Counted from the first letter of the stretch, positions 11,622 to 25,267 are shown. The stretch is 64,000 nucleotides of DNA from Lateolabrax maculatus (GCA_031216445.1 CM062213.1:8028501-8092500); one strand, 5' to 3'. Made by a program: numbers and translations. Notes: generated by a model from the sequence alone, not told the origin.

Positions 11622-12943
11622 TTAGCCGCAAGTCAACATCACTCTGCGGAGCAAGGCTGAGCCTTGGCTCTCCATCGACCCAATGTTCACTTTTTCAGCT
11701 CTGTCATCTTCTGAGCTCATGTTTCCACCAAAAGTAATAACAAGTAAATAAATTCTGTTTAGATTCACATTTTTCATATGGAACCAGGATTTTCAAGCAC
11801 CAGAGTCATGGGTATGGCCATAATGAGGCTTACTAAAGGTGTGGGGTGTAAAAATGGGTGGCTGGATGCTTGGAATAGGGAACAGTTAGGATGGTGAAAC
11901 TTGTTTGGTGGGTTGAAGGTACATTTGGTGGTTGAGGCAGGATGTGAGAGAACTGAGAGTTTGGGCTGGGATGAGGGATGGGAGGATATGGATGTGTTAG
12001 AGGGTTGAGTCTCCCTGTCTCCTCCTCCCCCGTGCCCCTCGGAGCCACGTTGCTGTGGTTATGAGCAGCCAGAAGGGTTTGGCTGAAGGCCAGACGTTGC
12101 ATAATCTTGCCCTTAAACCAGTGGGGTGCCAGGCCTCTCCTCCCCTCTCTGTCTCTCTCTTCTCTGTAGTTTTTTATCACCTCAGCTTTTACGCTCTTCC
12201 TGTTGGTACATTTCTAGCACCAATGGTTCCTTTTTATCTTTTCGCTTTCTCATGACAACCATACATATCTTATTTATCCATTTATCAGATGGAGCATCCA
12301 TGTGCTTCTCTCATTTATTCTTGGGGTTGACTGTTTCATTAAAGGTAATTTTAGCTCATGATGATTCATTCATGTGTTTAACAATTCAACATGGCAGTTA
12401 GAGAAAAATAAATCATAAATCTGAGGCAGTGAAAGTTCAGTGAAAGTTCTCTAGCTCTTTCAGAAAATTACTGAGCCTTTTTAAAAATGAAATTATACAT
12501 TTGTGACCATTGTGTATTGTCCTCAAATGACTGCCTCTTGCTGCGGTATATAACTCTGTGGGCTATCACCAAGCTACTTGGTTGAATGTGAAAACAAGCT
12601 GAGCAAATTAGTACTGATTAATTATCCATTATTAAAATAAATGATAATGTCAGTTGCATGAGTTTTACTGTTTTTACAAGGCCTTGGGTGAGTCATCAGG
12701 CCAAAAATACAAGACTTAAAGCAGCAGCCAAACAGGAGGAATACTCCTAGCTAGAGAGAGCCAACATTTAGGCAGTGCTTTATTATCGTAGTGCCAGCAC
12801 TGGGTATCTGGCATCTCCCACCCACACAGATGAAAGCCAACTCTTAAGTGGCAGTGTCTGCTTTGCACGCAGCTCCCCTGTCTGACACAGGAGCTCTGCT
12901 CTAAGAGAGAAAGAGGAGTGCCAACACTGTGATGGAGCTCATT

Positions 12944-12966
12944 GGTGTGTGTGTGTGTGTGTGTGT
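12944..12966. repeat. (GT)n microsatellite
   Basis: Short perfect GT array. Confidence 0.92.
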
Positions 12967-15900
12967 ATTTGCTTACATGGCATTCATTATGAATTCAGTT
13001 AGGAGTTATATCTCCCTATTTTTCAATTTCTCCCTTTTTATTGTTTGCCTTTCTTTCCCTTTATACTGAATTCACAAGCAGCTGGGATGGATAAAGCATT
13101 TTAATGATCCCTAACTGATTTCTGCATTTGCTTTAAACTCGCCTTAAAGTTGAGGCAAGGGTAAAGTGTGGTTGAAATTTGCACGAGTGGTTGTGGCTGT
13201 GGAATGGGGATGGGGTTATTACCCAAAATCCTCCGGTGGAGTCATGTGCAGCGTCCCTGCCCTACACTCTGGAGTCTCTTTCATTCAATATATCATGACC
13301 TGGTTTTCCAAAGCTCATCAGCGATATTTGTAAACCAATGGATATCAATAACTGTTACTTTCTACGGTGAACTCCTTTATTGGTTTTTCATATCGATTGA
13401 GACACTGATACAGAAGCCTCAATTTCTGCAGGGAAATGACTAAACTGACCCCAGATCAGCACCTCAGATTGATCAGGTAATGCCTGCTGCACCACAGGTA
13501 TGCATAGCCATTACACCAAATGACTTTTACTGCGTCTTAGAGTGAGACCTTACAGGTGATTCATCAGTGATTCATTATCTAACGGATGTTCTCACAACAG
13601 AGGGATCTAGCTCACTAGATTAATCTATCTGTCATCGTTGTATAAGGAAGATATATGGTCATTGTTCAACAGAGCAGGGATGAAGTAAGGGAGAGGGTTT
13701 GTATCAGCACTGGACTTGGACATTTGTAATGAGAACATCACTCCAAGACCATACTGGGAGAGGTTATTGTGTTTCTGTCCTACAAGGAGACATTTAGCAC
13801 AAATCCTCCCTTTTTAAAGCAGTTCTACTAAAGCAGAGCTTTAGCTGCTGTAGAAAGGTATTCCTTGTCCCGTCTCTCTTACACTAACTGACGTTAAAAC
13901 ACATGAGATGGTCTGGGATACTTTTGAAGGCTCACACATGCAAATGGTCATCTATCCTCCGCCCAGGCTGTGTCCCACCCACTCTCACTGCTCAGGCCCA
14001 CTGCTCTGCTGCTTCTGCTGCTTCCGTGAGACCGAAGCAGAAACAAATGTCTCAGTCCTGCCAACTCTGTGTGTATATGTGTTGTATGAGTGTGCATGTG
14101 TGTGAGTGTGTATTCCATGGAAGCCCACTGGGCTGTGGTTCCCTCAGTAGTCCTGCAGCGGCAGTAACTCGATACAGTACACACACATTTTTGTTGCTGA
14201 TCCAAGCTTGTCTGCATGCCATGATTTTGGTTCAGTTCAACTTGTTGTAAAACACTGCTGTGCACTGTTAAAGAGGAGAACATGTAATCAGCATCTAATG
14301 AACACAGTGTGCCATGTTATGAAAGATGGTTGTGTGCACATTAATTAAGTTGATTTGTTGCTGGGGACTTTGATTTAGCATTTTAATTGATCTAAATCAT
14401 ATTCTAATTCAGTTTTTCATTAAGGCAAAGCTGAAAATATCATCTGAAAGTTACAGTTTATAGTACAAAGTGATGCCAATGTAACTTTTGTAATAACGCC
14501 TTTCTCTTTAATACTCTCTTTCTCTTTCTTTCTTTCTGGGTCTCTGCCCCCCACCCGCTTCATCGCCTCTGACTCTCATGTAGGAAGAAAAGATGTTTCT
14601 TTGTAGGGAATCACTGGCACTAGTTCCACTGACTCACACAGCTGCCCCAACAGAGCTCTCCTCCCTCTGATTTACAGCCAGTAGTGGTATTATAGATTTC
14701 TAGTTGTTTTCCAGAGTTATTTACTGGCACTTTCAATCCATCTGTCTGTGTTTCTGCAATTTGTGCAGACATGTTTGCACTGTTTTGATTCTGACATTTA
14801 GAGAATCGTGGTCGATAGGACGTGATAAGACTTATGCAATTACCAAGTGATAGTGATAACTTTGTTCAACAAATGGTGGTTAAAAGAACAAATAGCATCA
14901 GAACCCTACCCTTAAAGAGTTAAGTTGATTTCACTGCAATGTTGTTTGACTTGAATTTAAAAGATATTATTTTTGAGTGGATATTCAATACCAAGCAGGA
15001 GTTATGGGCTTCACCTCAGACTAGTTTTGTATTTTTTAATGGTCATTTATGTTACAGCCCAATTCCAAACTAAAGTCTTATTAAAATAACTGTGGGTAAG
15101 ACTCCGCACATAAGCATGTGAGCCCAAATGTTGATGGTGCATGTGAAGGTGTTGAGGTGTCATATGAATACATGTTATTCCAGAATAAGAGCTGGAATGT
15201 GTTGTGTCTTTAAAACCAGTGCAACTGACTCTCGATGTGTTTGGTGCTCCAGTCTTCAGTGTATGAAGATGATCTGTGGTGCAAACCTACTGTAAACTGC
15301 ATAAATAGTCGTAACAAACTATAATGTTGAACCTTATGTATTAATCAAAATGTAATCAACTTTTAAAGAACTCTATGTGCATAAAATGGGCCAAACAAAC
15401 AGGTAATGGTCTCCCTGAGAGAAAAAGATTTATGTGATTTAGGTGAGATTGAAAACAAAGCCTATTTTATGCTTCATTGTTCGTTATGAAGATTTAATAA
15501 CTCTACATTTCAGTAAAAGTCGTCCCTTTCTGCAGATTTCTTCTAACTGGATGATTATAAAATACTTAAACTGTATTTTAGAAAGATAACTTTTTTGTGA
15601 CAAAATTTATGGAGGACACAATGTATAATTTTTAAGTTATAAGTTTTGTTTCACCTTTGCAGTTTAGTGTGTTTTGAGCCATGTGGGCTGATCACTTTTA
15701 TGTACATAACATGTTTTTTCAACATGATTAATCAATCAAATGTACACATTTTAAGACATATTAATGTTTAATTTGTACTTGAGCACAAATGAGAAGACCA
15801 TTGTTTGAGAGCCACTGGGTGAAAGAACAAGGACGTTAGAAATGTATGTTTGCACCACAATTGTCATTCAGAATCATCACAAAATATTATGCCAAAGCGC

Positions 15901-16149
15901 TGATGAAAGGCACAGATTTGGATGGATTACAAAGGATGCAAAATAGCTGACCTGCAATAGAGGTCCCTTAGGAACGCTTTAATAATAACCCCTGTAAATG
16001 TAGGCACACATGAAGGTTACATGGTTGTCGTCTCATACAATTGTCACATCACAAAAGTATCAGGAATATTGTATGAGTTCTGTGTCTGTTGTGGCATTCA
16101 TTTGACCCAAAATTAATAATAAATTGAGTATTTCCTTCTCTAGGTGTCT

Positions 16150-16330
16150 TTCTGACTTCAGTGGAGGAGGGGAGAGCTGTGTTTGGTGGGAGCCAAGGGC
16201 GAGTGGCTTGTCATGTCAGAGGTATTAATTTATGATTCCCATCCCAGCTTCTGACCTCATCACCTCCATTAGAATGCAGCCTTTGTAATTTCATGGTTAA
16301 TATTCAATAGCCACTTGTCCCCTGCGCCCG
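16150..16330. promoter_or_regulatory. Candidate conserved non-coding element
   Basis: Single-copy-looking block with GTATTAATTTATGATTCCC, CTCCATTAGAATG and TTTGTAATTTCATGGTTAAT words and no coding frame. It is a possible enhancer by composition only. Confidence 0.28.
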
Positions 16331-16590
16331 CTTTGTGCATGTGAAATTTCTGGAAGGGGTGTGCATCATTTTTGATTTGTTGAGTTTGTGCATGTATGTA
16401 TTTGTATGTGTGTGTTTACATGGAAAAGGAAATGAGGGTCGACTACAGCATGGCTTCCTGCAAAACAGTTGCAGATGTCCAGAGATGTCCTCTCTGTCTC
16501 TACTCCCACTGAGGAGCTTGAATCGCCTCTCTGTCTGACCTGAGTCATTCCAATTGCCTCCTTCATACACACACGTTTCTCCTTTTCTTA

Positions 16591-16613
16591 CACACACACA
16601 CACACACACACAC
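16591..16613. repeat. (CA)n microsatellite
   Basis: Perfect CA array. Confidence 0.93.
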
Positions 16614-19600
16614 ATCTATATGAATGCAGACACACACACAAACATACAGTAGCTGACCCTTTTATAGGTACGTCTGACCCTCCTATCAGTGAACTCTACA
16701 CACAGTCTACAAGAAACAGAGACTGGCCAACCTTTCACACCCTGTGGACAGCACACACACAAGTAAGCACACGCGCAAACTGCGAAGACAGGAATTGTTT
16801 TCATGAGACACAACTGCTGGCCACTTTCAAGATGCAGAAAGAGAATCAAAAGGGAGGAAAGATGAAGGCAGAAGAAGAAGAAAATCTCAAACAGTAAAAG
16901 TCCCCTGCATTTCTCCACACATTGATGTATTGGCCTGAACACACATTCCTACTGAACGACTTTGGCAAGCCTTTAAAAAAACACATTAAAGGGCTCTGTT
17001 CTGCATGAGCCCAGTTGTTGCTCTGTTTTCTCCCTTTTTCCCCCTGTTTTCTCCCTGCTCTTCTAAGCTCAGAGACTGGTAGGGTTATGGGAAAATTAGC
17101 AGATGCTAAAAGATGATTGTGACAATATATTAATGGAGAAATAATAAAACACAGCAGGGAAAAGATGAGCAACAACACTATTAGAAATGGGAGAAAATTA
17201 CTCTAATATAGATCCAATTCTACCACATGATCACTTTATTAAATACTGCATGTGTTGGACACATACACTCTAATTGCTGCTTCCACAACATTTGATCCTA
17301 ATTCTATGTGAATTCTGAGTTGTTTGGTTTGTTTTATATATACATTTTTTGTCTGATGTACCTCCACAGCCCTATAAGATGGGCTCAAATACCCCTTCAT
17401 CAACACCCCCTGTCAAGTTCCAAATATCTTCTTTCGATAGGATTATAAATATTATTCATCACTATTGATTATATAAAAGTGGAAAAAAAAATTAAACTGT
17501 CAAAGTTCAGGTTCTGACTAAAATATCAAGAAAGAATAGTGCTGGACAGAGTTGCTTATGAGTGGAAGAAATAATTCATGTATGCAGCGGAGAGGAGTAA
17601 GACGCTTATATAATTAAAGACATTTTAACCAAACTTAAATCAACTGCAAAGCAGTTGTCATGTTTGGGGGTAAAGAGAGGACAAGTAAAGAGCAGCCATG
17701 AAAACTGATCTCTCCAGCTCACCATTAGTACATACATTTAAACTAGAAAACACAAGATGGCAATGATGAGTGGTGATTAGTATCAGATACAGTGTATTCA
17801 TTGCTTGTTTGTAGTGGATACTTTTACTGTTACAGAAAATCTTAATAGTTATATGAGTGTGCCAACAGTGCAGCTGCGAAGGTCAAATGTTTAAATATAG
17901 TTTAAGCTGCATATTGAATTTTGCTAATTCAACCCTGTCCCGGTGATGAATAAGCAATTCTTTGTTGTTATTAGATTCATTTCATAGTATTGCTGCATTG
18001 GCATTTATTTTCCTAGGTTAGGCTATAGTACAACAGAAGGATTTATGTAACCATAATGCAATAAGGCCATAATTTAATAAGCTTGGAGCCTAAGTGAAAA
18101 TAAAGAAAGAATGATACATGTAGCCTGGAGTTCACATTGTTTATTCAGTATTAAACAAAGAGATTTTAATGTGACTTCCAGGACAGCAATTCAAATTGAC
18201 ATTAAATGGGGATAGTGTAAACAAAATGACATTATAGTGGACTACAGTCTAGTAACAATTCAGCTGGGCTAGGAAAACTTTCAGAGTACTAGCACAGGTG
18301 GCCAGCCCTTTAAATCAAAATCCAAATTCTATCTCATAATAAGATAATAAATCCATGAAAGTCAACAGTTGGGAATGTCTGCGGTCAAGGCACTTCAACA
18401 AAACTGATAATACTGAGTATGAAAAGTAAACTTGTGTTTTCTTCCAGTTTGGGAAATATTTGGAAAATGAGATCACAACCTGTCTGGTACAAACACAGCA
18501 TCAAACCCATATCTTCAAATCATCTCTAAAATCCAGAGAATGATCTAAATGTAAGATCCTCTGGGGACCTTCTACGTCCAGACAGTGTTCTCCATCTCCA
18601 GACCAACTCGTGTTTTCTATCCCTCCAGACTGCTTCCATTCTCCACGAATCGTGAAGCACGTCTCAGTATAGACATAAAGTAGTATTTAATGAGTGAGTC
18701 ATAAAAAATTATTCCAACATCATTAAATTAAACTTAAATGATGTGTTCACTGTTTTTCAACCCAGCCCTTATTAAAATGTTGTTTCACATGATTTATGTT
18801 GCATAGTACACGCTAGCTCTAGTTTTGACAGACTTACCACTCTGCTGTACCTTCTCACTGCACTTTACAGTCCAACAGGACTCTTCAAAACCCAGGTGAA
18901 GCTGCTTTTGGAAATCAGGAGCCTCACAGGAGGGTCAGACATGTTTATATGATCTAAGGTTAAAAAGTGCATCGCAAAGCCATGCACAGGTAAGTTTTTG
19001 TTGACTTTATTTCTTCACTTACATCTGTGCTGGAAACAGGTATTTGAGCAGACAGATAAGCCTGTCTGTGAGATTCCCATACATGAAAACTGGATTTATC
19101 CTGGTTTTGAAGGCCTAAAAGATTGGACTGAGAAGCTGCAGCAGAGTCTGTAGGGATTGTGCAACTTGAGCTGGAGTGAGTGGGGTCATAAATGATGGGG
19201 AACAACATGTCAATTGGGTTGGGATTAATAAACAGTGAAGCAGAAAAAACGAGCCAGTAGGAAACTTATGATAATATGTATTCATACTCCTGCTTGTCTT
19301 AACAAAGCAGTTTGCATGAGAGCAAGGTGAAGTGTTTATTTAAACTCTGTGGGTTAACAGACAGAGTAGCAGTGCCATTGTCAACAGTGGAGATCAGTTA
19401 TGTTAACATTAGTTTGATGACTCTTTAGGCTCATGTATACAAATTGAATTCCAGTGGTACAAAACTGTTTAACTGTTTTTAATATTTGTAATGAATGACC
19501 TCTGTTGTTAACAAACCAGTGTTGTTAAGGAAGGAGTTTTTATTTTGGTTTCAGACTGATATGGGTTAGCCTTGCACATCCCCCAGATATTTATCACAAT

Positions 19601-20569
19601 GCATTTCTATTCTTTTTGTGACAAGGTCTGTCTGGTGACAGAGAACATGTCCCTAGATGAAGCACCATTGTCAGAATCTGCACTTGGAATATCTTGTAAA
19701 TCCAAACAAATTACATTGTTATCACTTCTATACATAACAATATATAATCCAGTTCTCCCTTCATAAATCGCTCAGTACTGTAAAGAATTGCATCATTTTC
19801 CAGGGCTCTCCAGGATTTTGTCTCAGTTGAGTTTGAACATGTCCCAAAATTTGCAACACCTCCAATCTGATATAGACAGAAATGAAGAGTCATAATATCT
19901 TTTCAAGTTGCATTAGTTGCTTTCCAAAAACTAGCATTTTCTGCTTCGGTGTTATCAGGTTGATTTACAGCCTTAGTGTATATTCTTAATCAACAGTGTT
20001 ATATATCAGCCCTTAAAATAGGGTTTAATCAACCACAGCCACATTACCATAGCAAAAAACCCTTCAATGTACAAGTAATTATAGGTCTAGGAACTAAGGT
20101 CCAGTAACAGGAAAACTCTTTGGTATTTCCAAGAAAAAAGGATTGCACAAACAGTATTTGATCAGAGAGGAGAGAGATTTGTATCAAGTCATTTTAAAAT
20201 GCACAACAGATCTAGGTGACATCTCAAGAGGTATTGGGTTGGAGAAGGTATGAATCTGAGCATATGAGAGTGCGGGCCTGTTATCAAAAGCGTACCATTC
20301 ATACTACGAGCATATGGACTAACTTAGCATAATGTCATTAGATTTTCACTCTAGGAATTAAATTAGATGTTGAGCAATGTCTGCTTTACAGAGAGCCCAG
20401 CAAAACCCGATAACACAGAAATGTGATTTTCACATTGGAGGAGAAATGCAAATATCTTAACTAAAATCTACAAAACAAGGATTAATAGAGATTTGGTAAA
20501 GGCGAGGAATCTACTTGAAAATTCAGGCCTTAAGCTAAGCCAAGGCCATTTGTTCACATAGCAAGAACG

Positions 20570-21700
20570 ACAAAGAAAAATGAAATTTATTAAAAAAGAG
20601 ATGATGCCTTCCAATCCTCTACCAGTCCTTTACCAGTTCTGCCCATTCAGATGAGGAAGAATTCACTGAATACAGCTGAAGCCCCTCAAAATAAAAAAAA
20701 TGTAAAAGTAAACAGGATGTGAAACATTAAACGAGGACAGACTTGATTAAGAACTCTCTCCCTTCACATGTTAGAGTAGAGAATGTGTCCATGAGTGATG
20801 TTATCAACCATTCGCTCTGTCATGTCCATCACTTACAGTACTCATTTAATGGGACCCATCTTCAGGCTGATGCATGATGCTCTCATGGTTCTTCTCTGAA
20901 TAAGTCCGTTAAGTGAGATGCATATTAACCAAATAAATCTGTCTGTAATATTGCCACAAGCCACCATTAATGTTTTCTCTATCTTGTACATTGCAACAAG
21001 GACAAAGACAGCAGTGGATTCAACATCATCCACTTAGGGTGTGTGTGTCGTGAAGGCCACAGTATGCAATCAAACTGGAAGACTTTAACCTTGCCAAGGA
21101 CAGGAGGAGAGACTACATTTCTACTGAGATCTGAGCGTCCATTTTCCCATTATGCTGCTGCTCTTATCTACAGAAACACTAAAATCCGGTTAAATGGAGC
21201 CATTTTCTCATTTGCCTTTGGAGGTCATTTTTCATGCTTGGAGAACTCCAGTCATTCAGACGGCACAAGGGGCTCCATTGTAGTAATAGCTTGTTCTGTG
21301 AGGGTCCAGAGGCCCGGTCTGCACGGCCTGGCAGACACTCGTGGACCACAGCTGGAACTAACTCTGCACAATACACCCAGCTGTGTAGTAATGGACTGAC
21401 AGCAAAGACAAGGCAGGGGAGACTACAGTCCCATCGTTTGATCAATAAAGGAAGGAAGAATTCACCAGTGACTGCTCTCAGCATTAGATCACATCTTTTG
21501 CTTGGCAAACCCTGTAAGAAACACTGGACATATTGTGGAGCCAACAAGGCCAGCCAATATTGTGTATACCACAGAGCCCAGGCAACAAAGACTGGGTGTA
21601 GTGCCGCTCAGCTCTGATAAGACACTGGTCAAAGTTGTTCCTGGGCTTGTGGGAGTGTGTAGCAGATCTACTTTGCCCCCTGTGGTGGTGGCTAGGGGCC
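20570..21700 (-). other. mdfi: mdfi 3' UTR (probable extent)
   Basis: Sequence 3' of the mdfi stop on the minus strand. The first AATAAA after the stop that I see is at 20,591-20,586, followed by T/GT-rich DNA, giving a UTR of about 1.1 kb. Later signals may be used as well. Open frames in this interval do not continue from mdfi and have no splice context. Confidence 0.45.
20586..20591 (-). terminator. mdfi: Candidate mdfi poly(A) signal AATAAA
   Basis: TTTATT on the plus strand reads AATAAA on the mdfi strand. The next 30 bases on that strand are T/GT-rich (CTTTGTCGTTCTTGC), as expected for a downstream cleavage element. Confidence 0.4.
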
Positions 21701-21954
21701 TCAGGAGGAGAAGCAAAGGCTGCAGCACTCCATACAGATCTCCAGGCAGTCTGCAGACTCACAGCAGGCGTCGATGATGCCACAGTCCATGTCACAGGGC
21801 AGGTCACAGTCGCCACACTCCTCCGTCGCACAGCAGCAGCAGAAACACGAGTCGTCCCCCGCACAGGAGCCGCAGGTGGCACAGTCCAGCACGATGTTAC
21901 ACAGAGTTAGGAACTCACAAAAGAGGCAGGCCAGAATACAGTGAACACAGCAGT
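21701..21954 (-). CDS. mdfi: mdfi last exon: I-mfa cysteine-rich domain
   Basis: This exon codes the final 83 residues plus the TGA stop (residues 221-304 with a split Asp). It is the family signature: about 30 cysteines in 84 residues, opening with DCCVHCILACLFCEFLTLC and closing with CCESADCLEICMECC-SLCFSS. Compared with the human protein as I recall it, nearly every Cys is kept. The domain binds MyoD-family bHLH factors and masks their nuclear-localisation and DNA-binding surfaces. It also contacts Axin, LEF/TCF and Zic proteins. In the paralogue MDFIC, and reportedly MDFI, it is palmitoylated and docks into Piezo channels. The acceptor is a good CTCTCTCTCTCCAG. Phase 1 is shared with the upstream exon. 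Confidence 0.97.
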
Positions 21955-22904
21955 CTGGAGAGAGAGAGAGAAACAGACAGACAGTGTGTGAGTTTCTTTA
22001 AATTCACCATTCATCTTTTCTTATATAACCAGTGTCTATTCTAATCACCTTTGCTTCTTTTCTTTTTCTCCTTTATCCAATAAATTCTTTCTCTATATAG
22101 GCCAGAAATCATGGGACATGATTAAGTAATTAGTTCATAAGAAAACAGGGCCAGGCCAGAGACTAAGGACTGCCAATGTCCTAGTGGCATTAGCACACTG
22201 ACTTACGACATCTGCTCTTTAATAGGGAGTAGAGAAAAAAATAATTTCAGGTCTTACCAAATCGCCCTTGGAAATAAGTTTGTTATCTTTACTTCTCTGC
22301 TCAACCACAAAACCACTCTCCTCTTTGTTGAGCTCTGAGTATCAGTATTAGTCATGTAGAATATATATATATTAGTGAAAGGAAAATGTGGTCTCTTTCA
22401 CCATACAACAGTTACCTTGAGTTGAAATTGATAAACACCATGCTATCTGCATTATTTTTCAAGTGTGGTGGCGGTAACCTGCTTCTTTTTAAAAACACAC
22501 AAGTTGACACTGCCACTCAAGCCATGGTGGTGGAAAAGACCTGCATTTCAAAGAAGGCAGGAGAGGACATCACTTATCAGGAGTGATTACAGGAATGACA
22601 ATGTTCATTCATTGAGATATTTTCGTGAATTTCTCCTTTGGTTTTTGATTTTCACTAGGGATTTGCAGTTGGTAAAGATTTATAAATGTAATTTACAGTA
22701 CAAATGTTGAGTGGGTACGAAATACACTCATCAAAGGAACTCTTAATGCCCATTTATGGCAAAAATTTGATTGCGTGATTTTGCTGTTTACTGTTTTTTA
22801 AAATTCTGATCCTCTACTCTGACCAGACATGTGGAAAAAACCTGTATTGAACTATCCCTCCCTCTCCTGCTGCCCTAACCCCTCTGTCAGTTTCTATATC
22901 TCAC
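21955..22904 (-). other. mdfi: mdfi intron 4
   Basis: A 950-base GT-AG intron between the linker exon and the cysteine-rich exon. It holds AT-rich DNA with a short AT run near 22,362 and a GA/GACA stretch at its 3' end. No additional exon is seen. Confidence 0.85.
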
Positions 22905-23276
22905 CGTCCTGTGCCTCTGTGGGAATCTGGGAGCTGTTACTCTTGGAGCTGCTTTTGCTCCTCTTGCTGCTCTGGGAGGTGATGGAGGGGTTGGACTGCA
23001 ACTTCTTGGTGTGTTTGGGTCCTGCTGAAGAGGACGAGGAGGTGGATGAGCCGCCTCTCGGGAGGGAGCCCAGCTTAGGATGGTCATGAGGGCCCCCGTT
23101 CCTGACGCCGTTGGACTGGAGGGCATGTGTGTGAGGCGTGTGCGTGTGATGCGGACAGTGCGTGTGAGGGGAGTGTGTGTGTGCGTGGTGCTTGGCTCCG
23201 TTACGCAGTTGGCTGCTGGGCTGCGTCCGACATGGCTGGGTATGGTGGATGGCCGTGGACTTGGCTGCTGGCTGAG
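22905..23276 (-). CDS. mdfi: mdfi exon 4: His-rich and Ser/Lys-rich linker
   Basis: Codes residues 98-220. After QPAAKSTAIHHTQPCRTQPS comes a histidine-rich tract (residues 126-147, 11 His in 22), then a Gly/Ser run (SSTSSSSSAG). The conserved basic segment KHTKKLQSNPSITSQSSKRS follows, then a Ser/Lys block and SQIPTEAQD. The last 40 residues align by eye with human MDFI (KAHRKLQTHPSLASQGSKKS, SQIPLQAQED). The His tract is not in the mammalian protein as I remember it and is encoded by CA-repeat-like DNA. Splice sites are CCCCAG at the acceptor and ACG|GTGAGA at the donor. The entry phase of 1 nt completes a Ser codon (T+CT) and the exit phase of 1 nt an Asp codon (G+AC), both matching the neighbours. 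Confidence 0.95.
23123..23190 (-). repeat. mdfi: CA-repeat-like coding tract (His-rich)
   Basis: An imperfect CAC/CAT/ACA tract inside the mdfi frame. Read as codons it gives alternating His, Thr, Ala and Pro (HHAHTHSPHTHCPHHTHTPH). It stays in frame with no stop. Confidence 0.9.
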
Positions 23277-24855
23277 CTGGGGAAGACAAAAGTACATTCA
23301 TGTGCAATAGGCTGTGGATAATGAACATTTTTTAAATTAATACAAATTCAAATCAATTCAGTTGAGATCGGATCACTGGCGTTGCTGTGAGTGTTCCTGT
23401 TATTGGGTTCACATCATATAAATACAAGAAGAAGAAAAAATAACCTCCCCCATTAAGGTGCTATTTATTACATGTTTATGTTGAATTGTACTATATTGTA
23501 CCGCTATTTCTTTTTTGATCCTATCCAGATTATGAGGACCACATGAATATGATAAGTGACCGGCACAATACTGTAGCGTTAGAAAGTTTCATTGTCAGTT
23601 AACATTAAATTATTTTACATGATTAATCCTTCAATTACCCGTGTGTCCACAGACAGTGTGTCCTTGCTGAGCCGCAGTTTAGGGACGGTAACAAAAAGTG
23701 GGAATTTTGCACTTAAGTATGTGCTTCATTTGTCTAACTCAAACTGCTGAAGTCTCATCATATGTGCTTTGGATTTAAGGAGGAAACTGACTGCAACCAG
23801 TATGGACAGGAGGAACAATCACATGACCAACAGTGCTTTTAATTTACCTATGGGCATGTGAGTATTGAAAAAATGTGACCCTATCCTTAAAGCATTTATT
23901 TAAAATATATTAATGGGATTGAAGTATACATATATTCTGTGAGCAGGCTAGACAACATGTGTGGACAATGCAGCTGATCACCGTACAGCTCTGTGGCAGG
24001 GCCCTTACACTGTGTGTGCAGACTTGTGCTTATGCAGTGTCATGGAGCGGGATGCTCTGGGAGTCCAATTACAAAGCCCATCCCAAAGGCAATAGCTCAT
24101 GGGAAGAGCTATGTATTCACTGAACTGACCCCTGATCCTACTTGTCTAGACTCTTACACAACTACAAAAAGACTGCAGGGAAAAAAGACAGGATAAATGA
24201 AAAGAGTGTGAAAGAAGATGAAGAAGAAGAAAAGAGGAGTGATTTCCTGTCCCATACCATCCTGAGTTTTTTGGAAGAATGCAGTTTTGATACAACATAC
24301 AAAGTATCTAAAAAACCCAAACACTTGAACGAATGCACATTTGTTAAACTTGGCTTAACATACCGCTTGGTATATTTTACCTCCAAGTGCTACTCAGCTA
24401 GAGAGAGGGAGGTAGAAAAGCACACCTTCGCTGCCAAACCAAACACACACCCTGAAAAGAAGAATAAAATGGAAGCCTGGTTTTTATATATTATGGTAGT
24501 ATTTAATACCATCCTATTGAGGCCCTAAATATTTTCTTGACCTGAAAGCATATGGTGTAGAGAGGTGTGGTGAAACTTAACAGGGCAGGGTAGAGTACAG
24601 CAGACCCACAGAAAATCAAAGCAGAGACTCCGTGCCTCTCAGATAGAAGCAAACAGAGTGTGGTCCTGAACTCTAGCTATGAAACACGACTGGCAATAAA
24701 AGCGTCCGTTCGATAACCGCTCTGAGACAGATAACCCATCCAGGCCTGTTTTGATTGGCTGATGGTCGTGGTCACACAACCAATCCAGTGTTATTAAAGA
24801 TTCTTTCATTCAGCGTTTTCTAACTTTGCTCCAGATGTTTGGCAGGCTGCAGGGC

Positions 24856-24858
<3 letters not shown>

Positions 24859-24889
<31 letters not shown>
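24859..24889. repeat. (GT)n microsatellite
   Basis: Perfect GT array in mdfi intron 3. Confidence 0.94.
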
Positions 24890-24892
<3 letters not shown>

Positions 24893-25267
24893 AGTGTGTA
24901 GCTGTGCATGCATGCGCACAGCTAGTCAGAAGGAGCCATACTTTTTCCTCTAAAGTATGTCAAAAGTCAATACCTGCTGCTCTCCTGTGTTATGTCTCTC
25001 TTTCTCTTCCTTTTATGTCCCCACTTCATCACCTCCCTTTTTGTGTCCTCCCTTTTCCCCTTTCTGTCTCTCTTTCTTACAGCTCCCTTTTAGTTGTTTG
25101 CACAATGCTGTATTTAAACACTCTGAGCTGGCCAGGATGTAGGTAAGAGAAGAGGGGGATTAGAGAGAGGGGAGGGAAGCTATGCACAATTTTTTACTAT
25201 TCCCGCTAGGTCTGTATTGTCCAGGGGATTGTGAGTTGTTGAGAAATTCATACTTCTTGTAAGTTTG

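Larger units (their letters stand above)
9702..20569. other. Gene-free stretch left of mdfi
   Basis: No supported exon. The DNA is AT-rich, with microsatellites near 11,400, 11,600, 12,944 and 16,591, a teleost-type repeat fragment near 10,095 and single-copy-looking blocks near 10,600, 14,330 and 16,150. The part to the right of about 18,100 may include longer forms of the mdfi 3' UTR, because other AATAAA words on the minus strand occur there (for example near 18,140 and 18,998). Confidence 0.55.

Noticed and set aside
1..20569. Search for tfeb, the expected neighbour of mdfi
   Set aside because: No helix-loop-helix or C-terminal tfeb coding sequence was seen on either strand; it may lie beyond the left edge.
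21484..21882. 132-codon frame overlapping the mdfi last exon in another frame
   Set aside because: Out of phase with the conserved cysteine-rich domain, so it is a shadow frame.
22829..23328. Other open frames over mdfi exon 4, both strands
   Set aside because: Only the frame giving KHTKKLQSNPS...SQIPTEAQD matches MDFI and joins its neighbours in phase.
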